From DASUXY01 sp036377675 (lineage in GTDB: Bacteria; Bacillota; Bacilli; Bacillales; Amphibacillaceae): a DNA stretch of 42,254 nucleotides. The stretch covers positions 1 to 42,254 of the forward strand of contig DASUXY010000005.1 of assembly GCA_036377675.1 (NCBI GenBank). The letters are read 5' to 3'. This document shows, in pieces, positions 17,042 to 25,136 of the stretch (positions are counted from its first letter, which is position 1; each line of letters begins with the position of its first letter). The position numbers were made by a program, and so were the translations under genes. Under the pieces are notes generated by a model. That model was not told the origin of the DNA. It worked only from the letters and a program-made list of their open reading frames with translations, and searched no databases.

Positions 17042-18195
17042 TTGACATGTTTCAAATCTTCATCATCTAATAAAAATTGAGCAAACACATCGTTTCCAAA
17101 AAGGACGCCTTGATCGGTTAAACGCAAAAACTCTTCATCCTCAGTTAGCCATCCTTTTTTCATTAAGTCCTCTATCGGTCGTTGGTAAACTTCATCATGA
17201 GAAAAGCCAAACTTCTGCTTAAATTTAGCTTTATGAACCCCTTTTCGTTTCCGTAAACCGAGAAAAAATTGTTCTTCAATTCTTTCCTTCAATCCAATGT
17301 CTACTTCGGTTAATACAGGGTTACCATCCGTCATAGCTTTTTCAATATATTGTGGTAACGGACGAATATTTCCATATCGTGTGCCTCGTATGTATCCATG
17401 AGCACCAGCACCAAATCCATAATAATACTCATTGTTCCAATATGTTAAATTATGTTTACTTTCATATCCTCGTTGAGCAAAATTACTTATTTCATATTGT
17501 TCCTTTCCATTTTCTGTCATCATCTGTTTTAATATGGCGTACATCTCTACTTCTTCTTCTTGCTGCGGCCGATGCAATTGACCTTTACGGTAGCGATTAT
17601 AAAAAATTGTTTTCGGTTCAATTTGTAAAGAATAAGAAGAATAATGTGGTAAATCGAATGAAAGAGCTTCCGATACTGTTTGTCGAAAGCCATTTACAGT
17701 TTGATTCGGGAGAGCGTAGATGAGATCAATGCTAATATTAGAAAACCCATGTTTTTTTAACTGATTAATCGTCGTATATACATCTTTTACGCGATGAGCA
17801 CGACCTAAACTATCCAACATAGCATCATCAAATACTTGTACTCCTAAAGATACTCGATTCACACCGTAATTTTTAAGCAATTTTATTTTATCCTCTGCAA
17901 AATCACCTGGATTAGCTTCGATTGTGTATTCTTCACAATTGGCGACATCAAAAGTTTTGTCAATGATTTCTAATAGATTTTGTAACTGTTTTACGTTTAA
18001 GGACGTTGGTGTACCTCCACCAATAAAAATAGTTTCAATCGGGGTATTTTTATGTTGGATCTTCGTCTGTATTTCTCGTTTTAATGCCCGAATATATGCA
18101 GTTGCAGACGCTTCATTATAAAAAAATTTTGTGAAATCACAGTAATGACAAATGTGTTCACAAAATGGAATATGGATATACGCAGACGTAATCAC
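17038..18195 (-). CDS. hemW: Heme chaperone HemW (radical SAM, formerly HemN-like)
   Basis: 385 aa. The frame is open to 18261, but AAGGAGAG precedes a GTG at 18195 (VITSAYIHIPFC), which fits family N-termini. The radical-SAM cluster motif is C-x3-C-x2-C in FCEHICHYCDF, followed by FIGGGTPTSL and EANPGD; the HemN C-terminal domain follows (LSGLRKRKG-like FFLGLRKRKGVHKAKF). The C-x3-C-x2-C motif without the extra Cys of true HemN indicates HemW, which transfers heme to membrane targets. It precedes hrcA as in B. subtilis and its stop overlaps the hrcA -35 box. Confidence 0.93.
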   Translation of the reverse strand: MITSAYIHIPFCEHICHYCDFTKFFYNEASATAYIRALKREIQTKIQHKNTPIETIFIGGGTPTSLNVKQLQNLLEIIDKTFDVANCEEYTIEANPGDFAEDKIKLLKNYGVNRVSLGVQVFDDAMLDSLGRAHRVKDVYTTINQLKKHGFSNISIDLIYALPNQTVNGFRQTVSEALSFDLPHYSSYSLQIEPKTIFYNRYRKGQLHRPQQEEEVEMYAILKQMMTENGKEQYEISNFAQRGYESKHNLTYWNNEYYYGFGAGAHGYIRGTRYGNIRPLPQYIEKAMTDGNPVLTEVDIGLKERIEEQFFLGLRKRKGVHKAKFKQKFGFSHDEVYQRPIEDLMKKGWLTEDEEFLRLTDQGVLFGNDVFAQFLLDDEDLKHVN

Positions 18196-18231
18196 TCGTG
18201 TTCTCTCCTTCTCGTAATGAAAACATTCAAA

Positions 18232-18288
18232 ATAAAAGAGGGGAAACTTCTGGCACTTCACTCCCTACGATAGCCAAAAGTTCCTCCC
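18232..18288 (-). terminator. Terminator after lepA
   Basis: On the minus strand GGGAGGAACTTTTGGC pairs with GCCAGAAGTTTCCCCTC (one or two imperfections) around an 18-nt loop and is followed by TTTTATTTT. It ends the lepA transcript; hemW then needs its own promoter or readthrough. Confidence 0.8.
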
Positions 18289-18295
18289 TACCTTA

Positions 18296-20104
18296 TTAGT
18301 CATTATCTAATTGTAACACAGCCATGAAAGCTTCTTGTGGGATTTCGACAGCTCCGATCATTTTCATTCGCTTCTTACCTTCTTTTTGTTTCTCTAGAAG
18401 CTTTCTTTTACGGGATATGTCCCCACCGTAACATTTGGACAGGACGTTTTTCCGCATCGCTTTAATCGTCGAGCGAGCAATAATCTTATTGCCTATGGCT
18501 GCTTGGACAGGCACTTCAAATTGCTGTCTCGGAATAAGCTCTTTCAGTTTTTCTACGATATGTTTTCCACGATCATAGGCGAACTCATCGTGCACAATGA
18601 ATGATAGCGCATCGACTTTTTCTCCGTTCAATAAAATATCCATTTTGACAAGTTTGGATGAATGGTATCCAATCGGCTCATAGTCAAACGAAGCGTACCC
18701 TTTCGTATGAGACTTTAATTGGTCAAAGAAATCGTAAACAATTTCTGATAATGGAAGATCATAAATAACATTGACTCGTATATCATCCAAATATTCCATG
18801 TTAACAAATTGCCCACGTTTTTTCTGGGCGATTTCCATTACAGGTCCGACAAATTCATTCGGTACCATAATCGTTGCTTGAACATATGGTTCTTGGATTT
18901 CTTCAATGAATTGTTGCTCAGGCATCATCGATGGGTTATCGACTTCGATGATTTCGTCATCTGTTTGCTTAACCTTGTACACTACGCTCGGTGCCGTTGT
19001 AATGAGATCAATACCGAATTCTCGTTCCAATCGCTCCTGGATAATTTCCATATGTAACAATCCTAAAAATCCACATCGGAAACCGAAGCCTAACGCTTGG
19101 GACGTCTCCGCTTCATATTGCAAGGCAGAGTCGTTTAGTTCTAACCGTTCTAATGCTTCACGTAAATCTGTATATTTATCGGAATCGATTGGATACAATC
19201 CACAAAAAACCATCGAATTCAGACGGCGATAGCCAGGTAACGGCTCATCCGCTTCTCGATGTGCGTGTGTAATCGTATCACCAACTCGCGTATCTCCTAC
19301 TTCTTTGATCGATGCTGTTAAATAGCCGACATCACCTACATGAAGAGCATCTTTTGTTTCTGGTTCCGGAGTGAAGACACCGACTTCATTTACTTCATAT
19401 TCCTTACCGGTTGACATCATTTTAATGTGATCGCCAACTTTTACAGAACCATCTTTAATTGAAACGTAAGCGATTACCCCACGATATGAATCGTACAAGG
19501 AGTCAAAGATAAGTGCTTTTAGAGGAGCATTTTCATCGCCTTGTGGAGGTGGCACTTGCTCAACAATCCGTTCTAAAATCTCGTCAATACCGATATCAGC
19601 TTTAGCCGATGCTAAAATAACCTCATCGGGATCAATTCCAATGATCTCTTCTAATTCCTTCGCCACTCGCTCAGGGTCAGCGTTCGGTAAGTCAATTTTA
19701 TTAATAACGGGGATGATTTCCAAATCATTATCGAGGGCGAGATACACATTCGCCATCGTTTGCGCTTCAATCCCTTGTGCTGCATCAACAACTAAGAGCG
19801 CCCCTTCGCATGCTGCCAAGCTTCTTGATACTTCATATGTAAAATCTACGTGGCCAGGCGTGTCAATTAAATGAAACGTATATTGTTCACCATTTTTACT
19901 TTCATATTGAAGCTGTACCGCATTTAACTTAATTGTAATTCCTCGTTCACGCTCCAAATCCATAGCATCAAGGAACTGCTCCTTCATTTCACGTTGCGTA
20001 AGAGCTTTTGTATTTTCCAAAATTCGATCCGCCAATGTTGATTTTCCGTGATCAATATGAGCGATAATCGAAAAATTTCTAACGTTCGTTTGCTTTTTCG
20101 TCAT
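18296..20104 (-). CDS. lepA: Elongation factor 4 (LepA)
   Basis: 602 aa, usual length. GTPase domain with AHIDHGKSTL (P-loop), RERGITIK, DTPGHVDF and NKIDLPNA; then domain II, the EF-G-like domains and the LepA-specific C-terminus (YDRGKHIVEKLKELIPRQQFEVPVQAAIG, KCYGGDISRKRKLLEKQKEGKKRMK). LepA is a ribosomal GTPase that promotes back-translocation or 30S maturation and helps under ionic or low-temperature stress. The Shine-Dalgarno sequence is AGGAGTG, about 11 nt before the ATG, a rather long spacing. The 171 nt between it and yqxA hold no gene that I can see. Confidence 0.98.
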   Translation of the reverse strand: MTKKQTNVRNFSIIAHIDHGKSTLADRILENTKALTQREMKEQFLDAMDLERERGITIKLNAVQLQYESKNGEQYTFHLIDTPGHVDFTYEVSRSLAACEGALLVVDAAQGIEAQTMANVYLALDNDLEIIPVINKIDLPNADPERVAKELEEIIGIDPDEVILASAKADIGIDEILERIVEQVPPPQGDENAPLKALIFDSLYDSYRGVIAYVSIKDGSVKVGDHIKMMSTGKEYEVNEVGVFTPEPETKDALHVGDVGYLTASIKEVGDTRVGDTITHAHREADEPLPGYRRLNSMVFCGLYPIDSDKYTDLREALERLELNDSALQYEAETSQALGFGFRCGFLGLLHMEIIQERLEREFGIDLITTAPSVVYKVKQTDDEIIEVDNPSMMPEQQFIEEIQEPYVQATIMVPNEFVGPVMEIAQKKRGQFVNMEYLDDIRVNVIYDLPLSEIVYDFFDQLKSHTKGYASFDYEPIGYHSSKLVKMDILLNGEKVDALSFIVHDEFAYDRGKHIVEKLKELIPRQQFEVPVQAAIGNKIIARSTIKAMRKNVLSKCYGGDISRKRKLLEKQKEGKKRMKMIGAVEIPQEAFMAVLQLDND

Positions 20105-20275
20105 TTACAGTTGTTCACTCCTACTTGTCTACTCTATCACTTAAAACCGCTCTGTAATTCCCCTATAACACACATATATAGCTAGGATTGATTATAGCAA
20201 TTGCACGATTCAGTTTCAAGATAGAGACTTACGGGGCATCTACGCAATGAGCTTTAAATACTGGTAGATAGGCGT

Positions 20276-20575
20276 TTAGAAGAAGAGCTGTGATATTTTA
20301 TAAAGGATGCCAACAATGATTTCATAAAATCCTTTCACTCCTGCTTCAAGAACAGAAGCCGTTTTATGGGTAAAATGAATCGGATCATCGACATCGTATT
20401 CATCCGATTCATAGGACACATCATATACGTGACCAAACTCCTCTTCCAGTAGCTGATCGTCTACAAGTACGTGTGAATCATCTATTTGAACGGAATCGGT
20501 TTGATTCATCCCGAACAACATCCCTGTCAAAAAGAAAACGACGAGCAACAATAGAACAATTACCGTTCGCCCCAT
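20276..20575 (-). CDS. yqxA: YqxA family small membrane protein
   Basis: 99 aa with one N-terminal membrane segment (TVIVLLLLVVFFLTGMLFGM, about 4-23), an acidic middle (DDQLLEEEFGHVYDVSYESDEYDVDD) and an amphipathic C-terminus. The position between spoIIP and lepA and the length match B. subtilis YqxA (DUF3679). The start follows AGGAGGT. It is 12 nt after spoIIP and is probably cotranscribed with it, so a sporulation role is inferred from context only. No catalytic residues can be named. Confidence 0.8.
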   Translation of the reverse strand: MGRTVIVLLLLVVFFLTGMLFGMNQTDSVQIDDSHVLVDDQLLEEEFGHVYDVSYESDEYDVDDPIHFTHKTASVLEAGVKGFYEIIVGILYKISQLFF

Positions 20576-20587
20576 TGTAACGACCTC

Positions 20588-21736
20588 CTATTCGTCGACA
20601 TTTACTTTTTCAGCATCCCAATAAAATTCGCTAAAAACGTCTGCCAAAGCATCTGCCGAGCGATACAGTTCATCTAAATGATTATCGACCCCACCCATCT
20701 CTAAGAGAAGAGCATGTTCAGATAAGTCTTGGTTGTAAATACCATTTGCCCCAGCTTCTTTTTTTGGGTATACACCTCTGCTTAACCCAGGATACTTTTC
20801 TTCTAACAAATAGTGTAACTGTGTGGCATAGGAGAGGTTTTTTTCATAGTTCTCATATTTAGCTCCTACGACGATCATTATTCTTGCATATTTTTTTCCG
20901 TTTATTTCCTTTGTTGTCACATCACCACGAATTGAATCCCGATGAAGATCAAATACATATTGAATATCTTTATTCGTCGCAAAAGCTTCTTCGACGACTT
21001 CTCTTGAAGCTTTGTATGATTCGTTATAACTCCAATTACGATCATTTAAAACGGTCATAATATCAGTATCATCGACCATTGTACCGATGCCATTTGATTC
21101 TAATGATTTCGCTAACCGATCGCTCACTTTTGTAATGTTGACCTCAGGATGATGGGCTTTGTTCGGATCATTGACGCCAGGTAAATGAGGTAAAAACGAT
21201 TCTCTATTGTGAGAGTTGTAAATAAAGACAACATTTCGGTCACCTGTCGTGTTTCCCTGTTTTTTCTTTTCTTTTGCCGGTTCTTCTTCGCTTTCATCGA
21301 TTGCCTTACGTTCTTTTAATACTTCTTCCAAAGGGGGTGATGATTCAATCGGTAAATTTGTATAGTTTGTCCCTTCGCCTGCAATTAAGATTTGTTGGTC
21401 AAAAATTGAAAAACCGGGTACTTCATTCCCCAATAAACTTCTCGGGTCTTCTGGCTTAATACTCGTTACAATTTGAAAAAGGGTTGATGATAATTTTGGA
21501 ACGTCACGGTCTTTCGGATATGCTTCTTGAAGGACTTTGCTTTCCAACCCCATTAAATACAAAAATGTAGAGCTATCTACTTCGCTTGTCCAATCGGTTA
21601 ATATGTTTGAAGAAAAACGATAGGAAGAGGAAACCGTTGTAAGCATACCAATAAATAAAAATAGACAGGCAATCGTTACCAAATAGATCCCGCTTTTTTT
21701 AAACACTCGAAATAGAGCTCCTTTGTTATGAACCAT
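20588..21736 (-). CDS. spoIIP: Stage II sporulation protein P (SpoIIP), peptidoglycan hydrolase
   Basis: 382 aa. The frame extends to 21781, but GAGGTGG precedes the ATG at 21736 (MVHNKGALFRVF). One N-terminal membrane segment (IYLVTIACLFLFIGMLTTV) places the rest outside the cytoplasm in the engulfment septum. The catalytic domain shows VFIYNSHNRESFLPHL with the first zinc His, FDLHRDSIRG with the second, and the late Glu in ALLLEMGGVDNH. SpoIIP has amidase and endopeptidase activity and drives engulfment with SpoIID and SpoIIM. It lies between gpr and yqxA as in B. subtilis. A perfect 10-bp inverted repeat lies just upstream. Confidence 0.95.
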   Translation of the reverse strand: MVHNKGALFRVFKKSGIYLVTIACLFLFIGMLTTVSSSYRFSSNILTDWTSEVDSSTFLYLMGLESKVLQEAYPKDRDVPKLSSTLFQIVTSIKPEDPRSLLGNEVPGFSIFDQQILIAGEGTNYTNLPIESSPPLEEVLKERKAIDESEEEPAKEKKKQGNTTGDRNVVFIYNSHNRESFLPHLPGVNDPNKAHHPEVNITKVSDRLAKSLESNGIGTMVDDTDIMTVLNDRNWSYNESYKASREVVEEAFATNKDIQYVFDLHRDSIRGDVTTKEINGKKYARIMIVVGAKYENYEKNLSYATQLHYLLEEKYPGLSRGVYPKKEAGANGIYNQDLSEHALLLEMGGVDNHLDELYRSADALADVFSEFYWDAEKVNVDE

Positions 21737-21753
21737 TCCATCCACCTCAATCC

Positions 21754-21801
21754 AAGTTATGACCCCGTCGTTCTCTTTCACTACATTTTATGTCATAACT
21801 T
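21754..21801. repeat. Perfect 10-bp inverted repeat in the spoIIP leader
   Basis: AAGTTATGAC (21754-21763) and GTCATAACTT (21792-21801) are exact complements, 28 nt apart. No U-run follows on the minus strand. The repeat begins 18 nt upstream of the spoIIP start and could fold the leader or bind a regulator. Confidence 0.5.
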
Positions 21802-21878
21802 TAAAGGTAGAACAAAATCTTGTATATTTATTTCTTGTCTCATAGAAGTGTAATAGTTTTCATTCGAACAAATATTGA

Positions 21879-21911
21879 CCGCTTCCATGATAGGTTTATT
21901 CACGAAAGCGG
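21879..21911 (-). terminator. Possible weak terminator after gpr
   Basis: On the minus strand CCGCTTTC and GGAAGCGG pair around a 17-nt loop (one mismatch) and are followed by TCAATATTTG. The U-tract is poor, so gpr and spoIIP may be partly cotranscribed. Confidence 0.35.
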
Positions 21912-21932
21912 CGTCACCTTTTTATTGTTCAT

Positions 21933-23024
21933 TTATCTTGCATAAAACGCGAGATTTTCAACATCTACACTCTCATGCAATGCAGCATTAATACCACTAG
22001 CTAATAAATGTGCCATATCAATCATAAATCCATCTACTTCTTTCGGCGTAACGATCATATTATGACCGATTGGCGTTAATACTTCGCTAATTAATGCTCG
22101 CTTTTCTTCTTCGGATAATATACCGACCATACCTAAAAATGTTTTGCGACCTTCTTTACTCGGAAGATCATCATTTTTTAATGTTTTTCGACCAAATGAA
22201 AAGCCACTTGGGATAAGCGATTGTAGTGGCCGATCCTTCTCTTTCCATTCTTTCCCGAGATGCTTCAACAAATAATCAATCGTATCACTTGTGATTGTCA
22301 CAGCATCTACGACGGTAGGAACACCAACCGCCAACACGGGTATTCCTAACGTTTCTTTACTAACTTCCTTTCGTCGATTACCTACACCAGAACCAGGATT
22401 AATTCCAGCATCGGATAATTGAATCGTCTCATTAATCCGTTCAATTGATCGTGAAGCGAGAGCATCAATCGCTATGACAAAATCGGGCGTCAATTTGTCA
22501 ACAACACCTTTTATTATGTTACTCGTTTCCATTCCGGTAACTCCCATCACTCCAGGAGTAATCGCTGCAACAGAGCGGTATCCTTTTGAAACAGATTCAT
22601 CGTTCAATTCGAACAAATGACTCGTGACGAGTATTTTTTCAACCGTCATCGGCCCTAATGCATCTGGTGTTACATTCCAATTCCCAAGTCCGACCATCAA
22701 TCCTTGGGCATCTGTCGGTATATCATTTTTTTGGAGTAATTGTTCTAACTCAGCCGCTAATATTTTTGCCGCGTTTTCTTGACGTTTCGTATCTTGTGTT
22801 TTCACTCCATCAGCATAAATGGTAATGTAAGAACCGGCCTTTTTACCTAATCGCTGTTCCCCTTCATGATCGATCGTAACACGGGAAATTCGAATGCCGT
22901 TTTTTTCTTGTTCTTCAACAGTTACTCCGTTTACACCTTGAGCTCCTTCTTTTTCAACGTACATATCCTTTGCTTCAATAGCTAGATCGGTACGTATTTG
23001 CAATGGATTGTCATTCGTTTGCAT
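21933..23024 (-). CDS. gpr: Germination protease Gpr (spore protease)
   Basis: 363 aa from the ATG at 23024; a GTG one codon upstream is also possible after GGGTGA. It opens with a short propeptide before IRTDLAIE, the region where the family zymogen is autoprocessed. Conserved blocks include GLGNWNVTPDALGPMTVEKILVT, PGVMGVTGMETSNII, IAIDALASRSIERIN and GVPTVVDAVTI. Gpr is an aspartic-type peptidase made in the forespore that degrades small acid-soluble proteins on germination. It is divergent from rpsT and upstream of spoIIP, as in B. subtilis. Confidence 0.96.
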   Translation of the reverse strand: MQTNDNPLQIRTDLAIEAKDMYVEKEGAQGVNGVTVEEQEKNGIRISRVTIDHEGEQRLGKKAGSYITIYADGVKTQDTKRQENAAKILAAELEQLLQKNDIPTDAQGLMVGLGNWNVTPDALGPMTVEKILVTSHLFELNDESVSKGYRSVAAITPGVMGVTGMETSNIIKGVVDKLTPDFVIAIDALASRSIERINETIQLSDAGINPGSGVGNRRKEVSKETLGIPVLAVGVPTVVDAVTITSDTIDYLLKHLGKEWKEKDRPLQSLIPSGFSFGRKTLKNDDLPSKEGRKTFLGMVGILSEEEKRALISEVLTPIGHNMIVTPKEVDGFMIDMAHLLASGINAALHESVDVENLAFYAR

Positions 23025-23058
23025 CACTTGTTCACCCTTTTTTACACATACTCGATTA

Positions 23059-23088
23059 TAGTTTTCTCACATCTCGACAAAATCATAC
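23059..23088 (-). promoter_or_regulatory. Candidate forespore (sigma-F/G) promoter of gpr
   Basis: On the minus strand GTATG (23088-23084), a 15-nt spacer and GAGAAAACTA (23068-23059) resemble the sigma-F pattern GYWTA / GGNRANANTW. gpr is forespore-controlled in B. subtilis. Both boxes carry a mismatch. Confidence 0.35.
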
Positions 23089-23141
23089 TTTAAACGAACG
23101 AGTACTTGTACGTAAAAAGAAGGGGGCATTTCCGGAAAAAA

Positions 23142-23170
23142 TTGAAGTCACTACAAAGCTTTGATATAAT
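23142..23170 (+). promoter_or_regulatory. Sigma-A promoter of rpsT
   Basis: TTGAAG (23142-23147), a 17-nt spacer and a perfect TATAAT (23165-23170), leaving a leader of about 45 nt before the rpsT ATG at 23223. Confidence 0.8.
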
Positions 23171-23222
23171 TAAATTTATTCCTAACGTTATGTTTCATAC
23201 ATAACCCCTTGGAGGTGAAATT

Positions 23223-23489
23223 ATGGCTAATCTAGATTCTGCTATTAAACGTGTAAAAGTAAACCGTAAAAAACAAGCACAAAACCAACCGTATAAATCG
23301 GATATGCGTACACAAATTAAAAAAGTAGAAAGTTTTATTGAAGCAAATGACGTAGAAAATGCAAAAGGTGCTTTACAATCTGCATTCCAAACCATTGATA
23401 AAGCGATCCAAAAAGGTGTCGTTCACCGCAATAATGGAAATCGTCATAAAGCTCGCTTATCAAAACAAGTACAGCAATTACAAAAATAA
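23223..23489 (+). CDS. rpsT: 30S ribosomal protein S20
   Basis: 88 aa, full length. ANLDSAIKRVKVNRKKQAQNQ at the N-terminus, KGVVHRNNGNRHKARLSKQV near the C-terminus; Lys/Arg-rich and helical, as bS20. It binds 16S rRNA early in 30S assembly. Shine-Dalgarno TTGGAGGTG before the ATG. It is a monocistronic unit divergent from gpr and convergent with holA, with its own promoter and terminator. Confidence 0.98.
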   Translation: MANLDSAIKRVKVNRKKQAQNQPYKSDMRTQIKKVESFIEANDVENAKGALQSAFQTIDKAIQKGVVHRNNGNRHKARLSKQVQQLQK

Positions 23490-23495
23490 ATGGAC

Positions 23496-23533
23496 AAAAC
23501 AAAAACGATCCGAATTTGGATCGTTTTTGTTTT
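23496..23533 (+). terminator. Terminator of rpsT (bidirectional shape)
   Basis: CAAAAACGATCC and GGATCGTTTTTG pair perfectly around GAATTT and run into TTT. The A-run on the left also makes it a plausible stop for holA transcripts coming from the other side. Confidence 0.92.
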
Positions 23534-23577
23534 CGCGTTGGGTTATATACTACCCTGTATCAAGTAGCCATCATCCG

Positions 23578-24594
23578 CTAAGATGTACGAACTAAATCAT
23601 GTAACAATAGTACAAAAGCGATATCTTTTTCCATCTGACCTGTTTTCATCATCCGATCAGTCGTAGCCAATCGGTCTATAATCGCTTTTAAATGCTGCGT
23701 TGAAAATCGCTTTTCTCGTTTTACAGCAATTTTTATGACGTATGGATGGACACCGATCTTTTTCTGCATTTGAAAGGAGTTATACCCTTTTTTCTTGAGA
23801 AGCTTTACTTGCAAAATCGTTCGAAATTGAAAAGCTAATAAACCGATTAACGCGATTGGCTCTTCATTCATTTTTACCAAATCTTTATAAATAGAAATCG
23901 CTTCAGCTAAGTTTTTTCCGATAACGGCATCAACAAGTCGTAATGCAGAATGATCAGTTGTATGAGAAACGAGTTTTTCTGCAACCTCTTTAGTAATATT
24001 TCCACCTTCGCCGACATATAATGCTAATTTTTTCAGCTCACTTTCCAAAAGTTGAAGATTCGTAGCTAGTTCTGTTTCGATAATTTCAAAAGCATCATCT
24101 GTTATTGTAATCTTTAAATCATCGGCTATGCTTTTAATCCAGCTAGTTATTTCATACGATTTAACGGGATTACATTCGGCTACAGTAGCACGTTTTTTCA
24201 ACAGTTTTGTTATTTTTTTCCTTCCGTCAATCTTTTCGTACGGTGCTACGATGATGAGCACCGAATAGTCTGCCGGTTGAGATAAATATTCCTCAAGCGT
24301 TTGAACATCATGTTCAAACGGTAATTGATCCGGTTTCGCTTTTAAAAAAACGGGGTTTGTAGCGATGATTAACTTTTTATCTCCGAAAAAAGGATATGTT
24401 TCCGCATCCGTTACTATATCTTGAATCGGTGTTTCTTCTAAGTCGTATGTAGATAAATTTTCTTTAGCAGTAAGAACTGCTTTTTTAAAAGCATTTTTTA
24501 AATTTTGGATAAAATAGCTTTCAGTTCCATATAATAAAGTAACAGGTGGTATTTGTTTATTTTGTAATCGTTTCATCAGTTTCTTATATGACAT
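23578..24594 (-). CDS. holA: DNA polymerase III subunit delta
   Basis: About 338 aa from the ATG at 24594 (MSYKKLMKRLQNKQIPPVTLLYG). The frame is open to 24615 and the Shine-Dalgarno is ambiguous (AAGGATG about 11 nt upstream), so the start is uncertain by up to seven codons. The N-terminal AAA-like domain has LLYGTESYFIQN in place of a P-loop, as in delta; LVDAVIGKNLAEAI and ALIGLLAFQFRTILQVK are typical of the C-terminal domain. Delta opens the sliding clamp within the clamp loader. It follows comEC and yqzM as in B. subtilis (yqeN) and faces rpsT. Confidence 0.93.
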   Translation of the reverse strand: MSYKKLMKRLQNKQIPPVTLLYGTESYFIQNLKNAFKKAVLTAKENLSTYDLEETPIQDIVTDAETYPFFGDKKLIIATNPVFLKAKPDQLPFEHDVQTLEEYLSQPADYSVLIIVAPYEKIDGRKKITKLLKKRATVAECNPVKSYEITSWIKSIADDLKITITDDAFEIIETELATNLQLLESELKKLALYVGEGGNITKEVAEKLVSHTTDHSALRLVDAVIGKNLAEAISIYKDLVKMNEEPIALIGLLAFQFRTILQVKLLKKKGYNSFQMQKKIGVHPYVIKIAVKREKRFSTQHLKAIIDRLATTDRMMKTGQMEKDIAFVLLLHDLVRTS

Positions 24595-24725
24595 GTTCTT
24601 GATCATCCTTCGCATCGAATACCGAAATCATGTACTCTATATCGTAATCGGTCTGTTCGAAAATAGCAAGGTATCATGAGAGGGAGATGAAGCAAAATAA
24701 CGGTCTCCCCCCCTATCTATATAAA

Positions 24726-24763
24726 CGTTAACATACTAAGCCCGGGATTTTAGCATGTTAACG
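24726..24763. repeat. Long hairpin in the holA-yqzM interval
   Basis: CGTTAACATACTAAG (24726-24740) pairs with TTTAGCATGTTAACG (24749-24763) with one mismatch and one G-U pair, leaving the short loop CCCGGGAT. No U-run follows on either strand. It is the main structure in the 323-nt interval 24595-24917, which otherwise shows only the yqzM Shine-Dalgarno sequence. Confidence 0.6.
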
Positions 24764-24917
24764 GGGATTGCTTATGTATATAATAACCGACCTTTGTAAA
24801 AGTATAGCTGTTAACTCTTGCTAATACGACTGAAGGGTAATTTTAAGTTCGCGTTTGCTTCAAGTGGATTTTTTTCTCCATTTATTTTATACTATAGGAG
24901 ACATAGGAGGGGTAACG

Positions 24918-25052
24918 ATGAACGAGTTTGAAAAAAATCCACAATCCAAAAACAATGATGTCGTGGATAGTATAAAAGGTTTTTTATTTTCCTTTATTTT
25001 CTTTATCCTAATTTTCGGCATTGGCGTTGTCATTAGTGTGGCCACTTCATAA
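24918..25052 (+). CDS. yqzM: YqzM family small membrane protein
   Basis: 44 aa. The start is the ATG at 24918, right after ATAGGAGGGG; the longer frame upstream has no Shine-Dalgarno sequence. The sequence MNEFEKNPQSKNNDVVDSIK followed by one membrane helix (FLFSFIFFILIFGIGVVISV) matches the small YqzM protein that sits at this position, between holA and comEC, in B. subtilis. Function unknown. It is transcribed opposite to both neighbours and has its own terminator. Confidence 0.85.
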   Translation: MNEFEKNPQSKNNDVVDSIKGFLFSFIFFILIFGIGVVISVATS

Positions 25053-25082
25053 TCGTCTACATATGAAGAGCACCCGTTATAA

Positions 25083-25112
25083 TAAAGAGACTGGTAAACA
25101 GTCTCTTTTTTC
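25083..25112 (+). terminator. Terminator of yqzM, also facing comEC
   Basis: AAAGAGACTG and CAGTCTCTTT pair perfectly around GTAAA, followed by TTTT. Read on the minus strand it ends in TTTATTATAA, so it may also end comEC transcripts. Confidence 0.9.
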
Positions 25113-25136
25113 CATGTGAAAAGTTCGCTATAAAAA

